DNA of 64,000 bases from Ursus arctos (taxonomy: Eukaryota > Chordata > Mammalia > Carnivora > Ursidae): the NCBI RefSeq assembly GCF_023065955.2, contig NC_079873.1, positions 12,786,566 to 12,850,565 of the forward strand, in the 5' to 3' direction. Under the pieces are notes generated by a model. It was given only the letters and a program-made list of their open reading frames with translations. It was not told the DNA's origin and searched no databases. Positions 22,201-29,361 of this stretch are shown here, piece after piece; the first letter of the stretch is position 1; each line of letters starts with the position of its first letter. The position numbers and the translations under genes are program-made.

Positions 22201-22872
22201 TTCCCTGCTTGTATGTAAAAAGTTTAAAAAGAAAGTATAAAAGTGCTAATGCCTTTTTAAAAATAATTAGCATGTACATTAAAATGTCAACATTAGTAAT
22301 AGTTACTCCAAGTGCTGGGAAACGGAGGACTTTTCTTTTCTTCACTCCGTTCTATATTGTCAGTATAACTGTCAATATATACCATACTATCTGACTTTTT
22401 CTCTTAACAATGAAATGTTAAGAGAACTATATTACCTTTATGATAAAATAAAACATAATTTGTACTGTAAAAGGTACAGTGAAAATGGTATCCTCATACA
22501 TCGTTTTCCAAAAGGGTGGACTAATTTGGAATGTCATCAGCAATACAAAAAATGTATCAACAACCATGAGAACGTTCACATGGTCATAATGAACCATCCA
22601 GCAACTCTACTTCTGGAACTCTCTTAAAGAAATTACCCCAAATACAAGAAAGAACTGCAATTTAACCCAGTGCCTTATAAGAGGGGGAAGTTCTTCTCTT
22701 TCATACCGTGCTCGTAAGGTGAAAAAGTGCCCGCATCGATGTTAATATAGGGGTCAATTTTGATGGCAGTAACTCGGAGTCCACATGATTTTAGAATCGT
22801 CCCAATGCTGCTTGCAATGATCCCTTTACCAATGCCTGAGATGACCCCTCCAGTGACCAGAATGTACTTCAT
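1118..22872 (-). CDS. CTPS2: CTP synthase 2, 5' half (7 coding exons)
   Basis: CTP synthase makes CTP from UTP, ATP and glutamine in the cytoplasm, the last step of de novo pyrimidine nucleotide synthesis. Coding exons run right to left: 22872-22707, 18023-17853, 16142-16042, 5290-5174, 4927-4844, 3980-3900 and 1269-1118. Spliced, they give an open frame of 290 residues plus two bases of codon 291, about half of the ~586-residue family length. Only the amidoligase domain is present; the glutaminase domain lies beyond the left edge. Visible motifs are the P-loop-like [11 protein letters not shown] (7-17), the Lys-38 region, the [11 protein letters not shown] segment with Asp-70, [13 protein letters not shown] around Glu-146, and the UTP-site KTKPTQ (193-198). 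All junctions keep phase. Identity to vertebrate CTPS2 is near complete from memory. CTPS1 is excluded by the N-terminal sequence and the SYAP1 neighbour. One intron has a GC donor. Confidence 0.97.
1540..2262 (+). mobile_element. Probable solitary endogenous retroviral LTR
   Basis: The layout is LTR-like: a promoter-like part, AATAAA near 1,964, then TTCCTGAGTTCCATGAG, GAATTATCGAACC and GGCATCTGAAGTAGGGGGA, text that recurs in old mammalian ERV LTRs. No coding domain is attached. The family is not assigned and the ends are approximate. Confidence 0.55.
2263..3899. other. Intronic sequence, nothing recognised
   Basis: CTPS2 intron. I see no exon, RNA gene or family I can name. Short open frames on both strands have no recognisable motif. 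It may be diverged retroviral DNA adjoining the LTR, but I cannot support that. Confidence 0.5.
3900..3980 (-). CDS. CTPS2: CTPS2 coding exon, residues 214-240
   Basis: The acceptor is TTTGACAG and the donor GAGCAG|GTGAGT; 81 nt, phase 0. It encodes [20 protein letters not shown] then CHVNPEQ. Confidence 0.96.
4279..4476 (+). mobile_element. Nonautonomous hAT-type DNA transposon (MER class)
   Basis: Starts CAGGGGTTGGCAAGCTTTTT then CTCTAAAGGGCCAGAC and ends TTGCCAGCCTCTGGTC; the ends are imperfect inverted repeats. The internal CAATAAAACTTTATTTACA is typical of this abundant mammalian element. Confidence 0.8.
4844..4927 (-). CDS. CTPS2: CTPS2 coding exon, residues 186-213
   Basis: The acceptor is CTTTTCAG and the donor GATCTG|GTGAGT; 84 nt, phase 0. 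It encodes [13 protein letters not shown] through LGLSPDL, with the KTKPTQ UTP-site motif. Residue 186 is Pro, where I recall Leu in human CTPS2 and Pro in CTPS1. Confidence 0.96.
5174..5290 (-). CDS. CTPS2: CTPS2 coding exon, residues 147-185
   Basis: The acceptor is GATCCCAG and the donor CACAG|GTGAGC. The exon is 117 nt and in phase 0 at both ends. It encodes [20 protein letters not shown] through HVSLVPQ, the conserved core beside the metal site. The intron preceding it is 10.75 kb and carries most of the repeats on this side. Confidence 0.97.
5385..5455 (+). repeat. L1M 3' end fragment
   Basis: CACTGAATTGTACACTTAAA followed by an ATAAATTAAA-type end is the classic terminal text of L1M elements. 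Antisense to CTPS2. Confidence 0.6.
5651..6028 (+). mobile_element. Plus-strand SINE interrupted in its tail by a second SINE
   Basis: Body 5651-5809 (GGGGTGCCTGGGTGGCTCAG onward); its A-rich tail resumes at 5996. The interrupting copy is listed separately. Confidence 0.9.
5810..5995 (-). mobile_element. Minus-strand SINE inserted in the tail of another
   Basis: Reads poly-T, TTTATTTATTTATTTGACAG, then ends GGCGCCCC. Perfect 12 bp duplications AATAAATAAATC (5798-5809, 5996-6007) show it landed in the tail of the 5651 copy. It is sense to CTPS2. Confidence 0.92.
6415..6480. repeat. (CT)n-(CA)n microsatellite
   Basis: A CT-rich run passes into GTGTACACACACGTG and then an uninterrupted CA run of about 24 bp. 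Likely length-polymorphic. Confidence 0.9.
6899..7017 (+). mobile_element. Short-form carnivore SINE
   Basis: GGGGTGCCTGGCAGGCTCAG ... GGGTATAGAGGGTATTTAAA with an AATAAATAAAACTT tail. Flanks share only weak similarity (AGTAAAACC / AGAGCAAAACT), so it is old. Confidence 0.85.
7310..8380 (+). repeat. L2 LINE fragment, interrupted
   Basis: CT-rich text such as CCAGTCCAGTGGGTCATACC, CCTTGAGTCAGCCAACC, CCCTACAGGATCTAGCCCTTG and CCCCACTGACTTCGCAGG follows the order of the L2 3' half. It is interrupted by a hAT element at 7,498-7,690. Ends approximate. Confidence 0.6.
7498..7690 (-). mobile_element. hAT-type DNA transposon, same family as at 4.3 kb, inverted
   Basis: The right end GGGCCCTTTATAGAAAAAGT then TGGC is the reverse complement of the 4,279 element's left end; the left end CAGGGGGTGGTGACTATGGCC matches its right side loosely. 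It lies inside the L2 fragment, so it inserted later. Confidence 0.65.
8388..8870 (+). mobile_element. Probable old ERV-type LTR
   Basis: AAAAGCAATCAAAACCCAGC, TTTAGCTGCATAACAGAGAA, GGATATCATATAAGCCTC (TATA-like) and TTAGTTTGATTCTTAGACC then GAATCTTGAAGGGTAAC follow the order of a mammalian ERVL-type LTR. The last motif recurs at about 13,470. Confidence 0.5.
8871..10150. other. Intronic sequence, nothing recognised
   Basis: CTPS2 intron. Apart from a purine-rich AGAGAGAG stretch near 9,608-9,640 I see no repeat family, exon or RNA gene. Confidence 0.5.
10154..10243 (+). mobile_element. 5'-truncated carnivore SINE
   Basis: Begins mid-element at GACTCAGGGAGTCTGCTTCT and runs to a CTCTCTCAAATTAATAAATA tail; the tRNA-like head is missing. 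Confidence 0.85.
10531..12652 (+). pseudogene. MCFD2P: Processed pseudogene of MCFD2
   Basis: A continuous, intronless copy of MCFD2 lies antisense inside a CTPS2 intron. MCFD2 is the EF-hand cargo-receptor partner of LMAN1. The readable frame from about 10,655 to 11,020 matches the signal peptide ([22 protein letters not shown]), [20 protein letters not shown] and [18 protein letters not shown]. It is dead: the start ATG now reads ACG (ACG ACC AGG for ATG ACC ATG); one base is lost after ATCAAC near 11,018, giving an immediate TAG; and one base is gained in GCTGAAATTTG near 11,090 before the original CTTCAGTAG stop. The first EF loop has His at positions where the parent has Asn. Recognisable 3' UTR follows, ending in an A-run near 12,652 after AATTAAACTG. 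Imperfect A-rich duplications (AATAAATCCCCC / AATAGATTCCCT) may mark the ends. Confidence 0.9.
12319..12517 (+). mobile_element. Young SINE inside the MCFD2 retrocopy
   Basis: Full-length (GCGCAGCCGTTAAGCATCTG; AAGTAAATAAAATC tail). Perfect 18 bp duplications AGAAAACATATGTATTTG at 12,301-12,318 and 12,518-12,535 lie in retrocopy 3' UTR sequence. Confidence 0.95.
12731..12923 (+). mobile_element. Long-form carnivore SINE, young
   Basis: GGCACAGCGGTTGAGCGTCT type. 16 bp duplications AAAAAAGAAGAGTAGA (12,715-12,730 and 12,924-12,939). Confidence 0.93.
13190..13450 (+). mobile_element. Old DNA-transposon-like MER element
   Basis: CACTGTCCAATAAAAATA, TTTAGTTGCCACATTTAAAA and TATATCCAAAACGTTATTTG share order with the element at 26,265-26,600. 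Both look like one dispersed MER family, not named here. Confidence 0.6.
13455..14385. other. Intronic sequence with LTR-end-like start
   Basis: CTPS2 intron. About 13,455-13,545 (TGTCAATTTGATTCTTAGTC ... CCTTTGAAGGGGACAGG) resembles the 3' end of the LTR near 8.8 kb. The rest is pyrimidine-rich sequence with no recognised feature. Confidence 0.45.
14391..14586 (+). mobile_element. Long-form carnivore SINE
   Basis: GGGGCGCCTCGGTGACTCCA ... AAATAAATAAATAAGATCTT. Diverged flanking repeats (AAAAAGCACGGGAG / GAAATAGCAAGGGAG). Confidence 0.92.
14955..15155 (+). repeat. MIR SINE
   Basis: Contains GCATTATCCCCACTTAGCAG, CCAAGGTCACCCAGCTGGTA and GTCTGGCTCCAGATTCTTAA, core text of mammalian MIR. Confidence 0.8.
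15431..15770 (+). mobile_element. Tigger-type (TcMar) nonautonomous DNA transposon
   Basis: Begins GATGACCCTTGAACAATG and contains AAATGTATTTTCTCTTTC, TTACTTTACTGTAAGAATAC, TTATCGGTAAGGCTTCTG and GTCAACAGCAGGCTGTTAGT, matching the common Tigger-derived MITE. The right end has lost its clean inverted repeat. Confidence 0.8.
15875..15985 (+). repeat. L2 3' end
   Basis: GCAAGGGCAGGGACCATCTA, CCCAGTGTCTAGCACGTAGG and TGTTGAATGAATGAA are the usual L2 terminal motifs. Confidence 0.7.
16042..16142 (-). CDS. CTPS2: CTPS2 coding exon, residues 113-146, GC donor
   Basis: A TTCTACAG acceptor precedes TTGTCCCTC. The exon encodes [16 protein letters not shown] through QICVIE. The only frame-keeping 3' end is ATTGAG|GCAAGC, because the next exon starts in phase 0 with TTG GGT GGC (LGG). 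The intron therefore starts with GC rather than GT, and the flanking bases fit the known strong GC-donor consensus. Confidence 0.95.
16143..17852. other. CTPS2 intron with an unusual GC-rich patch
   Basis: No repeat of known family is seen. About 16,480-17,110 is GC-rich with scattered CpGs and a G-run (GGGGTGGGGGGGCGGGGGGG near 16,952-16,971). No exon can be supported; open frames in several frames are compositional. Confidence 0.5.
17853..18023 (-). CDS. CTPS2: CTPS2 coding exon, residues 56-113
   Basis: A TTAG acceptor precedes GTGAGGTG, and the exon ends CAAG|GTATTG. It is 171 nt, entering in phase 1 and leaving in phase 1. It encodes [15 protein letters not shown] through GDYLGKTVQ, including Asp-70 (equivalent to the E. 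coli metal-binding Asp-72 by family knowledge). Confidence 0.97.
18067..18455 (+). mobile_element. Plus-strand SINE interrupted in its tail by a second SINE
   Basis: Body 18,067-18,262 (GGGGCACCTGGCTGGCTCAG onward), tail resuming near 18,430 with AATAAAATCTT and an A-run. Same arrangement as at 5.65 kb. Confidence 0.9.
18263..18429 (-). mobile_element. Minus-strand SINE inserted in the tail of another
   Basis: TATTTATTTATTTATTTGAG ... CACCCAGGTGCCCC. The 10 bp AATAAAATCT is present on both sides (18,253-18,262 and 18,430-18,439). Confidence 0.88.
18782..19130 (+). mobile_element. Two tandem SINEs sharing one target duplication
   Basis: A short-form copy (18,782-18,885) is followed directly by a long-form copy (18,888-19,130). 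Outer flanks are CAAAAAGATCTCTATT (18,766-18,781) and CAAAAAGATCTGTATT (19,131-19,146), 15 of 16 identical. Confidence 0.9.
19147..20160. other. AT-rich intronic sequence
   Basis: CTPS2 intron, very A-rich with text reminiscent of L1 ORF regions (AAAATAGATATTTAAATATT; GAAATGTAGGAACTATATTT), but too diverged for a firm call. A (CT)n(TA)n microsatellite lies at 20,081-20,108. Confidence 0.4.
20164..20370 (+). mobile_element. Long-form carnivore SINE, diverged
   Basis: GGGGCACCTGAGTGGCTCAG ... CTCTCGAATAAATCTTT. Flanks weakly similar (AACATCCAAC / AATATCCAAA). Confidence 0.88.
20371..21560. other. Intronic sequence, nothing recognised
   Basis: CTPS2 intron, AT-rich. No supported repeat family, exon or RNA gene. 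Confidence 0.45.
21567..21755 (+). mobile_element. Long-form carnivore SINE
   Basis: GGGGTGACTGGGTGGCTCAG ... CAAATGAATGAATAAAATCT. Flanks AGGAGTATAAAATAAA / AAGAGTATAAAATATA. Confidence 0.9.
21756..22680. other. Intronic sequence, L1-end-like in part
   Basis: CTPS2 intron. 22,060-22,230 (CAGCGGTTACCTTAGTGGTT, GTTTACACAGTTTGCTCACT, AGTGGTACACTTAGGATCTG) looks like a diverged L1M 3' end in the plus direction. The rest is unassigned AT-rich DNA. Confidence 0.45.
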
Positions 22873-22912
22873 TGGCAGAAGAGGTGGCTGGGTGCCAGCA
22901 CCCAGATATAAT
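22707..22912 (-). CDS. CTPS2: CTPS2 first coding exon, with 40 nt of 5' UTR
   Basis: The exon follows a TTTCAG acceptor, has 40 untranslated bases, and starts at the ATG at 22872-22870. It encodes residues 1-55 and the first base of Gly-56, ending CACG|GTATGA. It holds the nucleotide-binding loop SGIGKG and the segment leading to the Mg-site residues. No other upstream ATG is visible in the exon. Confidence 0.97.
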
Positions 22913-23214
22913 CTGAAAGGTAATAAAATTAAGAGTCAGGGAAGAGAATCATATTCTCAGACCAGTAAAGCAGGAGTGTGTGAAACCAGAATTTCAGAAG
23001 CACACAGCATTTTTCCACAGAAAGTAAATTTTTGAAATAAAGTCTTATCCTCTAGATTTTCCATTTTTATCTCTATGCAGAAGGCGGTGGATACTTTCTG
23101 CAAGTGAAGTGGCTGGCTCCATTGCCCTGATTTTCCATTTATTCCAACTCTATCATGTGATGAACTTCATCATGAGAAACCAAATTTCGCTGGGATTCAG
23201 AAGCATGGTAAAAT

Positions 23215-23328
23215 TTTTAAGAGAAAAGGATCTGGAATCAGACTGATCCGTACAAGCTGTACCTGGGCAAGTTACTAATCCTTTCTGTGCCTGTTTCTTC
23301 ATCTGTGAAATGGAATAAAAAAAATACC
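23215..23328 (+). repeat. MIR SINE
   Basis: CTGGAATCAGACTGATCCG, CTGGGCAAGTTACTAATCC and TTCATCTGTGAAATGGAATA are MIR core text. Confidence 0.75.
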
Positions 23329-23329
23329 A

Positions 23330-23865
23330 GTCCCTTGGAATATTACTCAGCACTAAAAAGAAATGAGCTATCAAGCCATGAAAAGAAATGGGGGAAACTG
23401 CAGTGCATATTACTAAGTGAAAGAAGTCAATCTGAGAAGGCTACGTATATACTGTATGATTCCAACTATTTGACATTCTGGAAAAGGCAAAACTATGGAG
23501 ACAATAAAAGGATCAGTGGGTGCCTGGGGTTGGGGGGAGGGAGGGATGAATATGCAGAGCACAGAGGATTTTTAGGGCAGTGAAACTATTCTGTATGATA
23601 CTATAACGGTGGATACACATCATTATGCATTTGAAGCCCAGAGAATGTAAAAGGCCAAGAGCAAACTCCAGTGTAACCTATGGAGCTTGGATGATAATGA
23701 TGTATCAATGCAGGTTCGTCAATTGTAACAAATGAACCCCTCTGGTTCCAGATGTTGATAGTGAGGAAGCCTGTGCATGTAGGGGCAGGCAGTGTATGAG
23801 AACTCAGTGCTTTCTGCTCATTTTTGCTGCAAACCTAAAATTGCTCCAAAAAATAGTCTTTTTTT
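23330..23865 (+). mobile_element. L1M 3' end
   Basis: GGAATATTACTCAGCACTAA, AGTGAAAGAAGTCAATCTGA, TATGATTCCAACTATTTGAC and the terminal CTAAAATTGCTCCAAAAAAT follow the order of L1 3' sequences. Antisense to CTPS2. Confidence 0.85.
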
Positions 23866-24397
23866 TTTAATCAGTCTTCAAATATGCCAACATTAAAAAA
23901 AGCTCATAGGTGGTTGTGAGGATTAAATGAACTAAGGAATAGAGGAGAGGTCAGCTGATGCCCATTCTGATTTTGCAGTCTCCTCTACTTCCAAAACAAA
24001 CGATCAGGACTTGAAGGTGTGTGTATAAGGTTATCTCACTGCAGAGCTCTGAGTTCAGTTTAAACTAGTGGACCATGGTCAAGGCAAGTAAACTGAAGCC
24101 ATCCAAAATACACCCGTCCCATCTCAAATGGCTTCCCTAAGTCCCTGGACCTTTCTCTACACACTCCAATTAATCACTGCTCCTCTTCCCTAGCCAGCCG
24201 GCATTCCACTCACTCAGCTAGATCTAGTCCAAAAGATTAAGCACCAATCCAAAGCCAGAATGCTCCTCCTATAAATCCAAAATGTATCTGAATATTCACC
24301 TCTTTCCACTCCTACTGGCCCAGGTGGTCATTATAGGGGTAATTTCTTCACGGCTCTCCCTTACCCACCTCACTGCTGATTTCTTCTATTTTAGTAA

Positions 24398-24595
24398 GTG
24401 CCCCTCCTCTGGAGTCAGACAGTCTGGGTGCAAATGCTGATTCTGTTATTTACAGCTATGACCCTGGGCGACTTCTTCAACTTTTCTAAACGTCAAATTT
24501 CTCTACCTGTGCAGTACACAGAGATTGTAACCGTGCTTTCCTTATAAAGGCATGTGGGCATTTACAAAGAGAGTGCCCAAGTGCTTAATGACACC
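24398..24595 (+). repeat. MIR SINE
   Basis: GGAGTCAGACAGTCTGGGTG, TGACCCTGGGCGACTTCTTC and TCTCTACCTGTGCAGTACAC match MIR text. Confidence 0.7.
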
Positions 24596-24902
24596 CGTTA
24601 CCATTTTTCACAGTGATCTACTCATCATTCAATCAGTTCACAAATGTTTATTATAGGTCTATTATGCTTAACATGTTCCCAGGTCATGGGGACATGGGGG
24701 TAGACAAAAAGTCAAGGTCTCTGCTCTCTTGGACTTCACCTTCCCTGTGGGATTAAGAGGCAATTGGAAGCCGGCATCCGTTTTGTTAGTTGAGATGAAA
24801 GAATGAATACGAGAGGTCATATCGGCCCCAGGCAATAGCTGGACCGGCCAAAGAACCTGTAGGAATGCAACTCCATTTGCTTACAAGTAAAAATATAATT
24901 AC

Positions 24903-25085
24903 CTGGGTGCCTCGGTGGCTCAGTTGGTTAAGCGCCCACCTTCAGCTCACGTCATGACCCCGGAGTCTCAGGATCAAGGCCCACATCGGGCTCTCTGCTC
25001 AGCAGAGAACTTGCTTCTCACCCTGTTCATGCTCACTTGCTCGCTCTCTCAAATAAATAAATAAAATTTTTAAAAAAAATTTTTT
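24903..25085 (+). mobile_element. Long-form carnivore SINE, diverged
   Basis: GGGTGCCTCGGTGGCTCAGT ... CAAATAAATAAATAAAATTT. TAATTACC recurs on both sides. Confidence 0.88.
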
Positions 25086-25099
25086 AAAGATGTAATTAC

Positions 25100-25480
25100 C
25101 AGATGTACCTAATGAAATCTCCAACATAAAGAACAAAGGTATTTATCAGATTCCAAGTCTCTTGAGATGGAAAAGAAGACCTCCAGGGGACCAGATGAAG
25201 CTGCCCCCGAGCACCTGCTAGCTAGCAGGATCTCATGAGCCTCCAATGAATGGCGTCCGCCTTCTCAGGAGACCCTGCCCCAAATCTTGCCCTTAAAAAC
25301 CCTTACTTGCAAGCCACTGGGGAGTTTGGGACTTTAGAGCGTTACCTCCCTGTTCTCCTGGGTAGCACCACACCAATAAATAGCCTATCTTCCTTCACTG
25401 CAAAACCTCAGTGTCCGTTTTTATTGGCTTGCTGAGCATCGGGCGGACAAACTCTCGTTTGGTTTGGTTACGAAATGAGC
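25100..25480 (+). mobile_element. Probable ERV-type solitary LTR
   Basis: Unit with TTAAAAACCCTTACTTGC, CACCAATAAATAGCC (poly-A signal), CTTCACTGCAAAACCTC and a terminal ACAAACTCTCGTTTGGTTTG, in the order of a gammaretrovirus-like R-U5 end. No coding region is attached. Confidence 0.5.
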
Positions 25481-25839
25481 ACTGATGTCATTGTACCTTA
25501 TACTGGCACTGTCACTCTATTAAAATGACCTCCTATTTGTAAAAATTAGCAAGATTGAAAAATGTCATTGAAAACTGGAGTGCATTCATGTGAAGTCACA
25601 TCATGTGGTTGTCAAAAAGCCTAAGAATTTTTTCATTAAAAAATCCCTTCTATAGAAGAATATAAAATTGAATATAATATTACCTCAAGTATGTTTTTAA
25701 GACTAATCAAAAGTACATCAAAAAGCTAAATTTTAATCCTTAAGTAGGCAATTACTACTTTTCTATATTTTCAAAAGCATAAGATGCCTTTTTAAGCACG
25801 TCGGATATTTCACAATGTCCTTCCTCAAAATGTAGCTTA

Positions 25840-26038
25840 AGGGGTTTCCTGGGTGGCTCAGCCAGTTAGGCATCTGCCTTTGACTCAGGTCATGATCCCA
25901 GGGTCCTGGAACCGAGTCCCAAATCGGGCTCCTTGCTGGGCGAGTAGCCTGCTTCTCCCTGTGCCTGCCTCTCCCCCGGCTCGTGCTCTCTCTCTCTCTC
26001 TCTGACAAATACATAAATGAAATCTTTTTTTTTTTTTA
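25840..26038 (+). mobile_element. Long-form carnivore SINE
   Basis: GGGGTTTCCTGGGTGGCTCA ... ACATAAATGAAATCTTTT. A CT-repeat lies before the tail. Confidence 0.9.
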
Positions 26039-26264
26039 ATGTAACAATACCAAGCAGACACCTACTCCTTTCTACCTCTTGTAAGCAAACAAGCAAGTTT
26101 GAAGCAAGTTTTAAAACTGCAGGAAAAAGCAGGCTCTTCAGGCTACTTCCTTGAATTGAGCTGTTTTTCCCCCTGTGAAGACTTAAGTTTTTCATTTACT
26201 CTTACATGCAGTGAGCAGAACGGACTGTTCGCAAAACAGGAGTGTGTAGAGCTGCTTCTGTCTG

Positions 26265-26600
26265 CAGTCCAATAAAAACATTACAAAAGCTACCTGTGTA
26301 ATTTTAAATTTTCTAGTAGCCATATTTAAAAAGTAAAAAGAAACAGGAAGTTAATTTTAATAATACCTTATTCAACCCAATGTATCCAAAATACTATCAT
26401 TTTAACACACAATGTAAGAATTCATTAGTGAGGTATTTTATGTCCCCCTTTTTTTGTACTAGTTTCTTCAAAATTCGGTGTGTCTACTTCAGCACATCGC
26501 AATTCAGACACCACATTTCCAGTGCTCCAGAGGCACATGCGGCCAGTGGCTCTCGCACTCTGAGACAGCGCAGGCCCAAGAGCAAATGAAAACATCGGAA
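26265..26600 (+). mobile_element. Old DNA-transposon-like MER element, same family as 13.2 kb
   Basis: CAGTCCAATAAAAACATTA, TTTTCTAGTAGCCATATTTA, AATGTATCCAAAATACTATC and GGCACATGCGGCCAGTGGCT. It is more complete than the 13.2 kb copy and in the same orientation. Confidence 0.65.
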
Positions 26601-26739
26601 GCACCAAGAAACACCTTCTCAAATGATGGCCATTTAAAAAGTAATTATTAGTCAAAAAGTAGAATACTTACTGAATGATGCCCTTTTATTAAGTGCTAAA
26701 GCAGGCAAAACTAAGCTATGATAGAAAGCAGGCAGGTGG

Positions 26740-26930
26740 GGGGCGTGTGGACTGACTGGACAGGGGCACGAGGGAACTTCCTGGGGCGATGGAAATGAAA
26801 TGGTGTGCACGTCAACGTTGGGGTAGTAGTTACACGGATGTGTAATTTGTCAAATCCTCGATCTGCACCCTTAAAATGGGGGCATTTTGTTGTATGTAAA
26901 TTACACATCCAATCTGTAAAAACTGTTGCC
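26740..26930 (+). mobile_element. L1M 3' end fragment
   Basis: GTAGTAGTTACACGGATGTG, AATTTGTCAAATCCTCGATC and TGTATGTAAATTACACATCC are typical L1M 3' end text. It abuts the CTPS2 CpG island. Confidence 0.7.
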
Positions 26931-26969
26931 AAAAGAAAGCTATTTTGTGGCAGCAGCGTACTTAGTCCC

Positions 26970-27950
26970 AGTGCGCCCTAAACAGCTATTCTGGGTAAAA
27001 TGCTGGGGTCGTTGCTTAACCAGTGCACTGGGCGGGGGAGGGGACCGAAAGGCCATTTCACTCCGCGCGGGGCTTCACTTCCGCCAACGCCATCTCGGGG
27101 CTCTCTGGGCTCCCGAGGCCAGGGAGAAATGCGGCCCGGGGTGCAGCCGGCCCTTGCGCCCCCTTCCGAGGCCGGTTGGGGGAGAAGTGCACCCCGGGAA
27201 CGCGACGCTCCAGAGCCCGGATCTTGGGCCGCCGCAGGGCGGGCTCCGACGGCACTGGGCGCCGGCAGGGCAGCCCTGGCCCCCGCCCGTCTGCCGTCCG
27301 CCGTCCGCCGGAGGCTTGCGCGCGCCGGGTGCGGGGACGCGCCGGTTGCCGGCCCCTCTCCGACTCGGCGCGGGCGCCATCGGCGAGGGGACAAAGGCGC
27401 CCGGCCCCACGTGCGCGCCTGGACTGGGGGCGCGGAGGCCCTGGGGACGCGGGGTGGCCACAGCGCGGAGGGCCTGGGGGTCCGGGGAAGGTCCGGGCGG
27501 GGGGTTACCTGCGCGGTGGTGGTGGCGCCGGGAGAGTGGCCGGTGGGGACAGCGCGCTCCGCCCCGTGGCGGGCCCGCGCTCACCTGTAGGGCTGGGGAA
27601 GGGGCCGCCGCTAGGGGTGTCCCCTGTCGCCACCAGGTCCTTCCCGCCGCCCACGCGGGCCTCGGGGTGCGCGGCGCCCTCCTCGCCCACCTTTCCCTCT
27701 CCTGCTGCTGCGGGCCCCGCTGACTCACGCTGGTGAGCTTGGGGTTTGCACCCGCGTTTGTGCAATGCTCCAAAACAAGCGCCTAAAAAGTGACTCCTCA
27801 GGCACAGACAGCTTCCCGCCACCCTCCGCCCTGGATGCACTTGGCCCCAGGCCTCGCTCAGCCCGGGGACTGCTCCTCCCCTCCGCGGCTCATATAGCTG
27901 AGGCACTTCGGGGGCGCGGGTGAACGCCACGTTCCCGGCGAGCCCCTGCC
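26970..27950 (-). promoter_or_regulatory. CTPS2: CpG island and probable CTPS2 promoter / noncoding exon 1
   Basis: This is a dense GC- and CpG-rich block of about 1 kb at the expected 5' end of CTPS2, 4-5 kb upstream of the ATG exon. On the minus strand two good splice donors can end a noncoding first exon: CCTACAG|GTGAGC (intron from 27584) and CGCGCAG|GTAACC (intron from 27508). A weak TATA-like CTATATGAG lies near 27,890-27,900. The exact start site cannot be read from sequence. Long open frames across the island in several frames reflect base composition. Confidence 0.75.
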
Positions 27951-28168
27951 TCTTGGCAAGCTGAGATCCTTACTCGGGTCCTCCCGTCCAGTTCTCACCA
28001 CTGTAAAGAGTTTCACACTGTCCACAAACGTTTGTGGATCCCTTACTGCGCTCCAGGAACTGCAGAACGCTAAGAAGAGGACGCAGATACAACTCGATTC
28101 CTGCCTTTGAAGGGGTCACAGTCTGGAGGCAGGTCTACACATCTTTTGAAATCAGTAAAGTTCCCTGG

Positions 28169-28273
28169 GGCGCCTGGCTGGCTCAATTGCTGGAGCATGC
28201 TACTCTTGATCTCTGGGTTGTAGGTTCAAGCCCCGTGTTTGGTGTAGAGATTACTTAAAATCTTAGAAGAAAA
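28169..28273 (+). mobile_element. Short-form carnivore SINE
   Basis: GGGGCGCCTGGCTGGCTCAA ... GTGTAGAGATTACTTAAAAT. Flanks AATCAGTAAAGTTC / AATTAGTAAAGTTC. Intergenic. Confidence 0.92.
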
Positions 28274-28311
28274 AATTAGTAAAGTTCTTCAAACAGTACT
28301 AGTGTAACAAA

Positions 28312-28312
28312 C

Positions 28313-28344
<32 letters not shown>

Positions 28345-28363
28345 AAAAAAAAAAAAAAGAAAG
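28312..28363. repeat. (GAAA)n microsatellite
   Basis: About nine GAAA units run into a 15-base A-run. Likely length-polymorphic. Confidence 0.92.
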
Positions 28364-28369
28364 GTGGGG

Positions 28370-29344
28370 GGGCAATCAGGGGTTCACCCACTGACTTTTT
28401 TTAAGAGTATTTGGAGGATGGCTGGTGCTGGGAGAAGACACAGGTTATTCAGGGGAAGGGAAGAACATACACAAAGCACTGGAGGAGAAAGGCTCTAACT
28501 GGACAATAGAAGGGTTTGGGGTTGAGTTGGAAGTTAGGAAAGTGGTGAAAATTTTGAATTACCAGTGTGAGTCACTAGAGTACCAAGTTAGGCAGGTATC
28601 ATTGAAGACCTAGGGGAGTTTAGAAACCATAGTATGTAATGATGCCCAGCTATGATTTTGCCAGCTATCTATAGGTGGATATATAAATATGGATATTTAT
28701 GATAAAAGTAGTTTGTGGGCTGCGTAGAGGGCAGTGAGTGAGGCAGTTGAGGGCCGGAAAGAATGTGATTGTGGTACTGCACTGGGCGTCTAGACCACAC
28801 AGGGAAGGACTGAGAACAGTGTAGAGCTGATACACTATGAAGAAAAGAATCAGAACTAAAGACAAAGGCCTCTGGGAATAAGGGAGCTGGCATGCTGTCA
28901 CCAGCTGTGGTGTTGGCATTGGAGACTTTAAAGGGGAAGTAATTCCAGGAGATGATTCAGTTTAGGGTCTGACAGCTGAAACAGAGTCAAATGAGTGGGT
29001 CTAGCACCCACCAGGCCACTGTGTGGGACACCTAGGTCCTTGGAACTTGGAGGAGTCAATTGAGACCAAGGAACCAAATCTTCAGTGAATGTGGAGGAGT
29101 GACCCCAAAGCTAATAGATGACAGCAACAAGGATGGGTGGAGGGTTTATGGCAAAAATTCAATGAGTTTCAAAGCAAAGGGGAGTTTCTCCCCACCGAGG
29201 ATGACAGAGTATTGTCATGGAAGAAGCAGGAAGGCACTAGGGATAGTGATGTCAGCTTCTGGAAAATAAACAGAGGCTCCACTCAGCAGGAAGTGTATGG
29301 AAGCCCCAGGTCTTCATGAAGGCCAATAAATAAAATTTTTGAAA
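28370..29344. other. Intergenic sequence, nothing recognised
   Basis: Between the CTPS2 and SYAP1 islands. Two short overlapping open frames near 29,060-29,320 show no recognisable motif. No RNA gene is seen. Confidence 0.45.
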
Positions 29345-29361
29345 AGGAGGAAACACCTTTG

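Noticed and set aside
26926..27773. Long open frames (196-265 codons) on both strands across the CTPS2 CpG island
   Set aside because: They occur in several frames at once and are rich in Gly, Ala, Arg and Pro, as expected from GC-rich DNA with few stop codons; no family motif is seen.
28312..28363. Regularly spaced repeats as a CRISPR-like array
   Set aside because: Simple GAAA microsatellite in a mammalian genome; no unique spacers.
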